From Agapanthus africanus (lineage: Eukaryota > Streptophyta > Magnoliopsida > Asparagales > Amaryllidaceae): a DNA stretch of 64,000 nt. The position numbers and the translations under genes are program-made. Positions 51,576 to 61,461 of the stretch are shown piece after piece (position 1 is the first letter of the stretch; each line of letters starts with the position of its first letter). Under the pieces are notes generated by a model. It was not told the DNA's origin, searched no databases, and saw only the letters and a list, made by a program, of their open reading frames with translations. The stretch is from assembly GCA_030015575.1 (NCBI GenBank), contig CM057340.1, positions 754,051,632 to 754,115,631 on the forward strand, given 5' to 3'.

Positions 51576-53707
51576 TCAGGCCTCGGGGCCGGGGAGGACC
51601 TCGACGTGCTCCACCGCAGCATCGGAAGCCGGGGTGGCGGTTTGAGGGTCAGCGCCCACAGCAGGAGCTTCGGCACTGGGAGCCGGGGTGATCGCCTTGT
51701 ACACAATGCCCCTACCGGGGGCCTTCCTCCCGGCGGCGCTTCCGGTTGCATCCGCCTGCATCTCACCGTCGAGGGGGTACTCGAGCCGGAGCCCTCCATC
51801 GAGAAACTCCGGCATCAACGCCTTGACGGCATTGAGGGCCTCAAGCCAGACGAAGGCCGAGGCGTCAGCAAGGTCGGCGTAGAATTGGTCCGACTTTTTG
51901 CTGCTCTCCACTGCCTTTGCTGCTCGGAGGTCGGCGCGCCGCACCCCTTCCTTTGCCGCCTTGTTTTCCCTCTTGAGGGTGTCCCGCGTCTTTTTCAGAA
52001 TGGCGGCGAACACCCTGGCCTCATCCAACTTGGCCTCAACGACCTTGTTGGACTTCCTCAAGATTCGGATGGACTCCCGGCAGTCGGCGTTTACCCTATC
52101 CTCGGCAGCCACCCGGTCTTTTAGGGCGGCGATCCTCTCCTTCGCTTGACGCAGCTCCCGGCTCAGGCTCTCCTCCCGCGAGGAAAAATCGCCCGCTATC
52201 TGCATCGCCGGGGCGATTTCCTCGTGCTCCATGTTAGCAACGAGGGCGCAGTGCTGGAGGACCTGAGGAAAACGAAAGGAGGGGTTAGAAAGGTATCCGA
52301 TCATGCAAACAAAAAGGCTTAATGAAAACCCGAACGGGAGACGGACACTAACCTGCACGGCCTCCTGGGCTATGGCCGCGATTTGGGCCTTGAGGGTCCC
52401 CCGGGGGATTTTGTCCCCTGCCGACCGTTCCATCTCCGAGAGCAAGCTATCGGTGACAGAAAGCCCTGAGGGCACATCGAAGTGAAGATCCCCCTCCTCC
52501 ACGAAGATCGGGGATGACGGGGATCGGGACACCGTCCTTTTGTGCCGCTTGAGGGGGGCCACAGGAGAGTCGACCTCATCTGCGACCTCCAAAACCCGAG
52601 GTTCCTGCTCCCGAGCGTGTTTGTGGCTCTCCCCGTGACTGGTCTCCGGAGCCCGAGGCGTAGTGGAACGCCTAGCCGAAGCGGCCGCCGACGAGGCCGG
52701 GCTCGAAGCGGGGCGAGACGGTCCGGCGCCTCCAGCCTTCCACCCCGTCTTCTCGGACATGGTAGCCCGAAATTTAGATCGGTCCATCGGTTCTACAAAA
52801 AAGCGAAAATACAAAAAGGGGGTTAGCGATGCTAGAAAGAATAGAAGAAAAATAATGCGAATCTAAACAGGTCGCCTAGGCTCCTAACTTACCCATGAAC
52901 TGAGCGGGGCTGAGCCCGGCCTAACTGAGGGCCTGTTCGGAAAGCAACACATCGGCCCGTTGGACACTGCCCTCGCTTAGGCAGAGGACAACCGCTTCAC
53001 CCGCGGGCAACAGGCCCTGTGCCACTGTACGGGCACAGGCCAATCCTCACCCTTGGGTGGCCCGAAAAATATGAACTTCTCCTTCCATTCATGGATGGAA
53101 GAAAGAACCGCTACGACCCCCGACCTGGCCGCCCCTCCCCTGTGTTTCCTAACGAAAACGTATACTTAGCTCGGCTCGTCCTTACGGGTGCTGGGATGAT
53201 TTTTGTAGCAGAGAGAAGAAAGGAGAAGGGTCAGGTCGAAAGGGATTTCTTGTAGTCTCAACCAGACCAGGAACCCGAGGTGAATTCTCCACGAGTTCGG
53301 CACTAGCTAGCCCGGAGCTAGTTGGAAACAATGTAGCGCCGCACTCACATCGGGGGAAAAGGCAGACGCATCCCGGCCCAAAAGGCATCCAGGTACAAGG
53401 CGGTCTCCTTGCCCCGCACCCGATTTGCCCTCTCCCCTTCCCTAGCCAAGCGAAGCAAGTAGCTGGGGGGAATGTGGAAGCGAGCCCGAATTGTGGTAAG
53501 CTCGTCCACATTCCTCAGGAGGGAAGGCGCGTCGCGAGCACTCCTGATACGCGCTCTGGGGACCGTCCCTGTCGCATGACCCAGGGAAGCATGTCTAACC
53601 CTAACTCCCCGGGAGGAATCCGACTCGGATGGAGCAGAGGAAGAAGCAGCGGAATACTCCCTAGACTCTACCCGAACTATCTCAACAGACTCCTCAGAGG
53701 AAAACAT
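51576..53707 (-). CDS. Antisense spliced gene in element C: coiled-coil protein of the 'putative gypsy type transposon' kind, probably decayed
   Basis: First exon 53,707-53,349 ends at a GTGAGT donor and has HIPPSYLLRLAREGERANRV. A middle exon around 53,170-52,890 reads IHEWKEKFIFFGPPKGEDW and ends near a GGTAAGTT donor, but its frame is interrupted. Then 52,792-52,353 (serine- and proline-rich with a basic LKRHKRTVSRSP segment) and 52,262-51,576 are split by a 90-nt GT-AG intron that happens to stay open. The last exon has a long coiled coil (REESLSRELRQAKERIAALK) and an acidic alanine-rich tail. Such proteins are common in plant gypsy elements (Pfam 'putative gypsy type transposon', from memory). 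Role unknown. Confidence 0.7.
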
Positions 53708-53840
53708 CTAACCTGAGCAAACGAAGGGGTCCTCCGAGGAAAGAGCGCGTGAAATCCGACCTAAAAAGAAGAGCGCCGAGCTAATTCACGCAGTGATAAG
53801 GAAATGATAGCGAAGTGTGGACCCCGGGGGATCCCACATC

Positions 53841-53848
53841 TATTTATA
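53841..53848 (-). promoter_or_regulatory. TATA box of the larger antisense gene in element C
   Basis: TATAAATA on the minus strand (ATGCTATAAATAGATGTGG), about 130 nt upstream of the ATG at 53,707. Confidence 0.6.
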
Positions 53849-54210
53849 GCATTTGGAGTGTGTATCCTACGGCGCTGATCGTTTCCCGCCAAAACAACGC
53901 TTCGCGTTCGACGGCCATCAGCGTCCCACATGTCTCACGATCATTGGACGCGTCCCCTCAAGCGCAAAGGACATCGACGGCCCGTCGCGTCAGCCAACCA
54001 GAGCCGGACGCGTGGCCTGGCGCCTCAACGAACGTACGATCGGATCGGCGCTTCCCCTTTAATGCGCAATGTCCTCTCTGATCCGCCGACGTCATCAAAA
54101 GATACGACTAGCTTTCCGGGAATCCGTGCCGACGAGGTGTTCAGCTATGAACTTAGCCCGGGTGACCGATCAGACCACTCTCGACCCTACCCATAAATAG
54201 GTCGGGACGA
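53849..54210. other. Element C, upstream region of the antisense promoter
   Basis: GC-richer unique sequence. It probably holds the proximal promoter of the antisense gene and the end of the sense noncoding region. No gene. Confidence 0.45.
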
Positions 54211-54224
54211 GAGTAGGGGGCTAA
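54211..54224 (+). promoter_or_regulatory. Polypurine tract of element C
   Basis: GAGTAGGGGGCTAA followed by TGATGATGC, a typical tract-to-LTR junction. Confidence 0.65.
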
Positions 54225-54449
54225 TGATGATGCTCAATACTGTGAGCTCCCCGGATCATGATACGTGGCAGATGACGTGCCCCAGGGCTTACGAGAAAGG
54301 AGCAAAAACGGTACATTGAAGGTGCATTCCGGGCCTTCGCCCCGAGGCCTGTCTCGACCTTCGACGGCCTCCCAGATCACTCATATGCTCGTTTTACAAA
54401 TAACTATTGGCTCGCTTCAGAGCCCTCCCGCACGCTGAGCTTCCTCAGC
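54225..54449 (+). repeat. Element C 3' LTR, left part
   Basis: Starts TGATGATGCTCAATACTG after the polypurine tract. Cut at 54,450 by a solo LTR. No 5' LTR of C is in the window to compare. Confidence 0.65.
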
Positions 54450-57400
54450 TGTCACGCCCCGCTTCCCAGAGTACGCTAAGGTAGGCACGTGACATAACCA
54501 ACCATGCTACCTGTGGATAGGAATTATCCTTCCACAGTCACATTACGGCTGTAGAGATATCAAGAACAAAAAATAAAACTATCTAGCACATGTCCATAAG
54601 CCAAAATAAAATGAGTCAAGAATAAATAATGCGGAAACAAGAGATCCAATACAAGAATAACTGGAATGTATGTCCCATAATGCGGGCTCACAACAGGAAT
54701 AAAATACTGGAAAGTAAAAGAACTAACTACTAATGAGTCCTCACTGCTCAGTCTGCTGGCTGAAGTACTCCTGCTCGGACTGCAGCAAAGGTACGAACCC
54801 AGACGTCAGCCGTCATAACATCAAGCAATAATATATAAATAGGGCAGCAAGACATGCAAGTATAATCATAAATGGTAAAGCAGGTGTAATAGCATTATAA
54901 ATCATGGCAGTGAAAGGTAGTGTGCAGTGAGTAATCTAAACTGGCCTATTGGGAGAACTACTCTCAAGTCTTTGAAATCAATTTGATGAATTGTCGATGT
55001 AACTCAATAGTATCCCGTGCGTGCCCGGGATCACGGTCTATGACTCTCGGGCTGAACCCGAGACTTGCCGCAAGGCAATAAAGGATGGTAGGTAATGACG
55101 AGTGATGTCCATAGCATCACTCCGGGGCTGGCCTAACCCGTAAGACTGATCAGAACAGGTATAGAACTGTCGAGTTACAAGTCAGGTTTCATCATTGATT
55201 TCCCCATACCCCCAAGTCAAAAGTGTTCAAGTCAGGTATTAAGTGATCTAAAGCTAATGCCAACACAGGATCAGGTAGGTACAGGTTTGTCTGGATAGAC
55301 AACAAGAACGGTCCGTAAGGATAACAGGTCAGGTTCGTTGGCATTAGATACAAGATCAGGTAACAGGTAAAGCCATGGTACATCAGGTCAAGTCAAGTAA
55401 TGTATATAGGTGTCATGTCATGTCAAGAGTTGCACGGTACCATGTTGTGTCAAGTAATAGGTGTAGCGAGTCATGTCAGGGTGTACAAGATATCATGTGG
55501 GTGCTCATAATCAAACTAGCATAATCACGGGTATACAGAACAAGCATGTGTACTAATAGAATCAACAAGCTGGAACTTGTAACGTGAAATGCAATCAGGT
55601 ACAGATTAAGGTTTGTAGATGCACAGTTATCAGTTTGAGTTTAAGGGATAGTTTCAACATTACATGAATACAGTATAACAAATATGGATGTTAAAATCAT
55701 GTTAATATGTACTAAGTAATCTAGAGATGCAATGATATATAAAATACGTTCAAATGATGCAACCGGGTATTCATGGTAGAAACTACTTAAAAGTACTATG
55801 GGTTATGCAGTTAATTAGTAAGTAATTTAACCACGAATGTGGGTACACGATATTGTACTTTAAGGCGCAACATGTTATAATTTAAGATCCGAGTCTACAA
55901 TGATATAATCTGACATTGAAATGCAAGAATGGAAACTAATAGCCTTAGATTCAATTTACAGATTTAATCATGAAATAAATATGTATAGATAATATATTAG
56001 CATGTAGCAAGTTTCACTTGTTTCGACGGATCGCGATACGGCGTACGGAACATCACACGTCGGCGAGAAGTCGCGACGCGCGCACGGTACACGGAATGAG
56101 TCCAAACAACGAACAGTGGGATCACACGGGTCAGAGGTCCTCGCTGGGTCGTCGGGATCGTCGACGTCGCGGCCAAATCCGACGATCTAAACAGAACAGA
56201 GAATAAAAAAGAAGAGAAGAATGCATAAAGAAACAAGAAGAGGAGAAGGGAAAGAAAAGAAGAGAAATGAGAATAAGATTGCTTACTGGGTTGCAGAGGG
56301 GAGAGCTAACGATGGCGGGAGACCAACGGCGGTGAGGGGCGCCGGTGAAGGGTATTGAAGAGCTAGGGTTTGGTTAGGGTTTGGGCTCGGGTTTGAAGTT
56401 GTTGGGGTTTTGTGTGCAGGGTTTTGGGTTTTCCTCGGGTGTGTGTGCAGGGGAGAGAGGCTCGGGAAGAAGGAGAGAAGGAGAATAAGATGGAGATGAG
56501 GGTGACGAGGAGGCGAGAAAGATGTCGACAAGGGCTGAGGAGCGGGGGAAAAAATAGGGTTAGGGTTTTCTCTGGTGGGTTTCTCGTGGCGAGGGTGCAT
56601 GGGGTTGTTTAAAAAGAAACAGAAGAAGAAGAAGGAGATGCAGAAGGGAGGTGGCGGGATCCATGCGGCGGTGACGCGACTCGAGGAACGCACAGTAATC
56701 GCGAGAGGTGAGAGAGAGAGAGCGCGAGAGGAGAGAGAAAGAGAGGAGAGAGAGAGAGAGAGCTGCGTAGTAGAGAGAGAAAGAGAAAGAGAAAGATTGG
56801 GGGGAGAGAGAGACGTGGGGCCCTTCGAATAGAAGAGAAGGGTTCTGATTGGTAGAGGAAGAAAATAAAAGAGAGAGAGAAGAGAGAGAGATGGCTCGGT
56901 GGTGGGGCCCAAGCGCAGTAGCCAAATCCCATTGGCTCGTGGGGAAAATTTTGATAAAATTTTATAAAAGATTTTTATACTTTAACACTAAAGATTCATT
57001 CAGTTCCTCCAAATTTTTTAACAGAAAAAAAAAATCTAAAATAAATAAAATAAAATAATTAATTTGAATTTAGGCGGACTACAAAATATTTCAGAAATGC
57101 GCCCGGGTCGGTTCCAAAATTTTGGATTTGAAATACGAAAATTATTAGCAAGTTCCAAAAATTAAAATGAAGGATTTTGTAACAGAAATGCATACCCCCA
57201 AGAACGGACGCACGTACGTGCGCGTAGCCATCCAAATGCATCCGTTTCACTGAACGGGACGAGAACACGATGCAAGGATGCTACCACAGGGTTAGGGGTA
57301 CCATGCAGGCCATGTCATGTATTTTTTTAAATTATTTTAAGTGACTTAAATTGTTATATGCAAAATATGTGATGTTAGGGTATTCTATAATTATAAAACA

Positions 57401-57528
57401 ATAAGTTCAAGCAAGCGGGTCGAGTATAAAGTAAACTGCCATTCACAACCAAATATGGTAAATGAAATAAATACCACAAACAACACATACGGCAACAGAA
57501 ATTGGTATAATTGAACTCGGTTGTTACA
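54450..57528 (-). mobile_element. Solo LTR, 3.1 kb, probably gypsy chromovirus (Tekay/Del-like)
   Basis: Target duplication TCAGC at 54,445-54,449 and 57,529-57,533. Minus strand begins TGTAACAACCGAGTTCAATT and ends GCGGGGCGTGACA; such ends are usual for Tekay/Del-type LTRs (recall). No coding region; frames at 56,283-56,925 are translations of CT/GA-rich DNA. Confidence 0.88.
56690..56900. repeat. GA-rich microsatellite inside the 3.1-kb solo LTR
   Basis: Runs of GAGAGA and GAAAGA interrupted by short unique pieces. Low complexity. Confidence 0.85.
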
Positions 57529-57533
57529 TCAGC

Positions 57534-58095
57534 CCTTCTAGTTCGCCACCGAGCTATCATAGAACCAAGCTTTCTCGGCCTCCCGCTCGCCCCCGAGCCT
57601 CCTGCCGAGCTCAACTTCCACGGTCATTCCCGCCATGGCTCCGCGAATCTCGCCATGCGCGAGATATCCGCCGCCTCACGATCCCGCGTTCCACGCCATT
57701 GCATTCCCCCGCTAACGGGCATATCTTATCATTAATGAGGAATCCCGCCATTCGCGCATGCGTGACTCCAGGGACGTAACGGCCGGCGTAAATCTTGCGT
57801 CCGCCAGCCCATGGCTGCCACTATATAAACCCTCTTTCAGACGACTCAGGTAAAGCAATTCTATCAAAATAGGCCGCGATTCTGCCCAAATATCTCGACT
57901 AACTTGATCGTCGGAAGGTCCACGGTGGTACAACCATCCCGGGACTTTCTTGCAGGTTGCTCGGCTTCATCGCTAACCAAGCCCATTGAGATCCACACGT
58001 TTCAGGAGGCAACCCTCAAATCCAATCTCAGCAGCTCGTCTTCACCGTCGACAAATCGTGAAAGACAACATCTGAAGGAGATCCAGAGCCCCATC
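57534..58095 (+). repeat. Element C 3' LTR, right part
   Basis: Continues the LTR after the solo LTR. TATATAAA at 57,824-57,831 in GCCACTATATAAACCCTC is the likely LTR promoter. The right border is unclear; I see no certain terminal CA with a matching duplication. Confidence 0.55.
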
Positions 58096-58205
58096 ACAAA
58101 CCCAAAAAAGAGGCACAGCGAATGGAAAAGGACTAGGAATGCTTAATGAATGCCCCAACAACTGCAACTGCAACTGTATCAAAACTATGACGTTGATAAG
58201 ATATA

Positions 58206-59195
58206 TTTTTTTTAGGCCGAACTTTCTTCCGGGGTCTCAGGAAAGACCATAAACTTTTATTAATTTAAAATTAAACAACAAAAACGATGGGGACATAAGG
58301 CTCACATGGAGGAGTACTACTCCCCAACAATTTAAACAAGTAAAGGAAATAAGGAGTACTCCTTCCTTACAACAGAGCTAGCTTATTCTCAATCTTGGCG
58401 AAGAAGATAGATCCAATTTGGCAAGTTTTTCTAACTTTTTAGGCACCGCAAGTAATGGATAAGACAGAGCATTCTTTGGTGAGTGCTTTTATTAGCAAGA
58501 AATTGGCGGTACAATTATTTTCTCCATATATATTTTGAACCGAAGCATTACAAACGGTAAAAAGCCTAGCAAGTTTTTGAAATAAATAATAGTCTTCTAG
58601 CGGCCTTGTATGGATCCATTAATCACGTCATTATTTTCTCCATATATATTTTGAACCGAAGCATTACAAACGGGTCAAAAGCCTAGCAAGTTTTTGAAAT
58701 AAATAATAGTCTTCTAACGGCCTTGTATGGATCCATTAATCACATCAACGACATTCTTTGAATTAGATTTTATAATTAGATTTTGAATTCGATGGAAGTA
58801 GCATTGTACGAGACCGTCATATAATGCCTTAGTTTCAGCTTCAATCGTAGAAAATTGGACATAAAAAGTACGATGAAGCAAAATTAACCAATCCTAGATC
58901 ATCTTTCAGCATAGCCCCACCGCCGGCAATTAATGTAGATCTTTTCATTGCACCGCACACGCTCAACTTGTGAATGTTATATGGAGGCTTGGACCAAGCA
59001 GTTTGAACGATATGAGGTATTCTAGGACATGGCAATGCAATGTTAAGTTGAAGAAGAGTATCTTCCAAACTGCTAATACGGCTGCTAATATGGAAGACGA
59101 GACGTGCCATCAAATATACGGAGCAAAGATGCTCTACGAATCCAGTCGTATTTCAAATTCAGGATCACCTCAAGCAATTAGCAGCCATATTAGCA
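58206..59195 (-). mobile_element. LINE 3' end with degenerate RNase H domain
   Basis: On the minus strand, SKPPYNIHKLSVCGAMKRS and LIAGGGAMLKDDLGLVNFAS, then after a frameshift near 58,865, IEAETKALYDGLVQCYFHRI and SNSKNVVDVINGS, correspond to the RNase H domain found at the end of plant L1-type ORF2. The first catalytic aspartate is cysteine here. A short A-run at 58,213-58,206 follows AAAGTTCGGCC and marks the 3' end. Frameshifted and truncated. Confidence 0.7.
58515..58746. repeat. 116-bp tandem duplication within the LINE
   Basis: Two copies starting at TTATTTTCTCCATATATATT (58,515 and 58,631) with about three differences, so the duplication is recent compared with the LINE's decay. Confidence 0.9.
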
Positions 59196-60429
59196 TCTAA
59201 ATATCAGGGCTTCGTACAACCTCCAGCCACCCTTATAAAGTAGGCTTTACATGAAAGTGACACACCATCACTCTTGTTTCAAGAATGGCCAGCTTCTTCC
59301 TCTCTTTTTTCCTTTCTCTCTCTTGATCCCACCATGTAAAAAGGAGAAAGAAGCAATTGGCAGCAAAATCTATGGGTTTATTGAAAGAACAGCATCGAAT
59401 CAAAGGGCAGCCTAGTGATGCAATGATAACATGTGATGGTCCCAAGAGCATGTGATGCTTTCTTCCATTATATATCAGTGAGTTGCTTGCTGCCTTCTTG
59501 TTCCACTGCTTTTGTTTTGCATTTTAAAGCTTGGGGTATGGATGCTTATCTTTGTATCCCCCATCATTGACATCGTCAGCTAATTCTCATGCCTTTGAAG
59601 TTGTACAATTAAGACAGCTTGGTAGTTGATACCATTAATTTCTTGTCACTTGCTTATTGTACATTATTAATGGCTGGACAACATGTTTGTCTAGGGCTGT
59701 AATGGGCTGTAACAAGCCTGAGGTCAGGTTGGGGCTTGTTCCATAGCCTACTTAATGCTATGGGCTTGAACAAAATTTTAAGATGTTTCGTTATCTTCTC
59801 TCTCTTTAATGAGATACTGTAAAAATACTTCTGACCGTTTTGAAGGAGAAAAAAAGATCATATACATAGCCGAGACATGCATCCAAACAACATATATGCA
59901 CTATTTATGTAATGGGCCTAGCAAGCTCAAGGTTGGGCCGAGTTCAGTCAGGTTCGAGCTCGACGATAACCTAATTAATCCATCAGGCTCAAAACAAATT
60001 ATCGAGTTCATCTTGATGCCTTGTGTATACATTAAATTAAATTAAGTAAACATATACAGACACAGATGCACATATCATATGGCGTACATACATATAGAGT
60101 GATATCTACTGTTTAAAAGGTAACCTTAATTACAAAGTATTTATAGATTTAAATTTCATTTTCTCTGGACAATTGCAAGATAATATCACATGTCATCCCA
60201 TGAATTAGAATGTCATATGACATGTAGAGAAGAAAGTCGTACGTTATGAGATTTGCTTATGTTGTATCCTAAAGCAACCGTTAATCTCCCAAAAAAAATA
60301 CAGAGAGGCAATTTAACTTCATTAAGATACATAATAAGTTTGTATGCTTAAGTTACAACAAAAGAACTAATAAAACACAATTTAGTGTTTCAAGGCCACA
60401 CTCCATCTCGTATCAATAGTTTTCCTCTA

Positions 60430-60461
<32 letters not shown>

Positions 60462-61281
60462 ACCGAGGGTTCAACATAAAACTGCCAACTAAGCATAAAG
60501 CTTTAATCTCCAAAGCCAATAAAATTTCAAAAGAAAAGGAAATGCTTGGTCAACGATAACAAACTATTGAACCAAAACCTGTTTTTTTCTGGATAGAGTT
60601 GGGTAACCCCTACCCGTCTCACTTAGAGCGGTGGAAAACGGGTTCGGGGCTTCGCTATTAATCCTTTTTTTAGGAACGGATCCGTAAGCCTCACGCAACC
60701 ACACATACCGCACAAGCAACCACACATACCGCACAAGCAAGCACACAACACACTGGGCCCCACGAATTTGCCTCGAAAGCGTTAATATGTGCCCACTTCC
60801 AGTCCTAGATTTTACAGGGTTGCTGTCCATGCTATTATTTTGCTCACCATACTATTGGATCCAACAATAGCTGAGGGGAGGTTTGTGTTTTTTGATCTAT
60901 ATGGAAAACCTTTTACTACTAATTATTCCATGAAAATGGGAATAAACAAAATGTAATTAACAAATGAGAAAAAACGCAATTGGTTAAGGGCTAGTTCGGG
61001 AAAGCGGTGTAAAACCATGGTTAACCATAGTTTTGTAATCAAATCATATTTTTGGGTGTGTTCAGGAGACTGTCTTAAAACTATATATGGTTTTGTAACT
61101 ATGAAATTTTTGGATAATCTAAACTATGATTTTGTAACTATGAAGTTTTTGGATAATCGTTTTGTAAAGATGATTTTAAATATGAATTAGCTAAAAAGAA
61201 ATTATCACTGTGTTACTAATATTTTTATTTACTTTAAACATTAATAAATAATATAATAATATCATAAATATTAATAGATGC
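59196..61281. other. AT-rich intergenic DNA
   Basis: No gene supported. It has a pyrimidine-rich tract (59,290-59,325), phrases such as GGGCTTGTTCCATAGCC typical of worn repeats (59,690-59,990), a (TC)n tract, a 21-bp direct repeat CAACCACACATACCGCACAA at 60,695-60,740, and from about 60,985 a possible MITE-like start GGGCTAGTTCGGGAAAGCGG without a visible inverted partner. Confidence 0.5.
60434..60461. repeat. (TC)14 microsatellite
   Basis: Uninterrupted CT/TC dinucleotide run. Confidence 0.95.
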
Positions 61282-61335
61282 ATGTCCGATTTCTTCAGCC
61301 CTTCGCTTCAAACTCGCCTCGTTGCTAGCATCGCC

Positions 61336-61461
61336 ATGGCCTCCCAAATCGACGGCGATGGCTGCAGCAACGGCGCTAGGGTTTCGATTCCTGAGGGATT
61401 CGCGGAGATCGTGGTGGTCCGCCATGGCGAGACCGTATGGAACGCATCAAAGATCATCCAG
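61336..61461 (+). CDS. First exon of a phosphoglycerate-mutase-family gene (partial)
   Basis: The ATG at 61,336 has good context (GCCATGGCC). The 42-residue exon contains GFAEIVVVRHGETVWNASKI; RHGE carries the histidine that is phosphorylated in the histidine phosphatase superfamily. It ends at CAG|GTCATA in phase 0, where plant relatives continue with a GH-type segment. An upstream in-frame ATG at 61,282 would add 18 residues. Members include plant phosphoglycerate-mutase-like and phosphoserine phosphatase proteins; substrate cannot be told from one exon. I found no second exon in the following 2.5 kb, so the intron is long or the gene is truncated. Confidence 0.72.

Larger units (their letters stand above)
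45838..58095 (+). mobile_element. Element C: gypsy-type LTR retrotransposon, right part only
   Basis: What remains is the end of integrase, a noncoding region with a tandem array, two antisense units, a polypurine tract and a 3' LTR. Its left part lies beyond element E, outside the window. Two solo LTRs (49,081-51,304 and 54,450-57,528) interrupt it. The layout, sense pol then repeats then antisense genes, parallels element B. The right end is not sharply defined; I place it between 57,970 and 58,150. Confidence 0.78.

Noticed and set aside
56283-56925. 209-codon minus-strand frame rich in Ser and Leu
   Set aside because: Produced by a CT/GA-rich low-complexity tract inside a solo LTR.
60985-61275. 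MITE upstream of the phosphoglycerate-mutase-like exon
   Set aside because: A plausible left end (GGGCTAGTTCGGGAAAGCGG) but no matching inverted right end or target duplication found.
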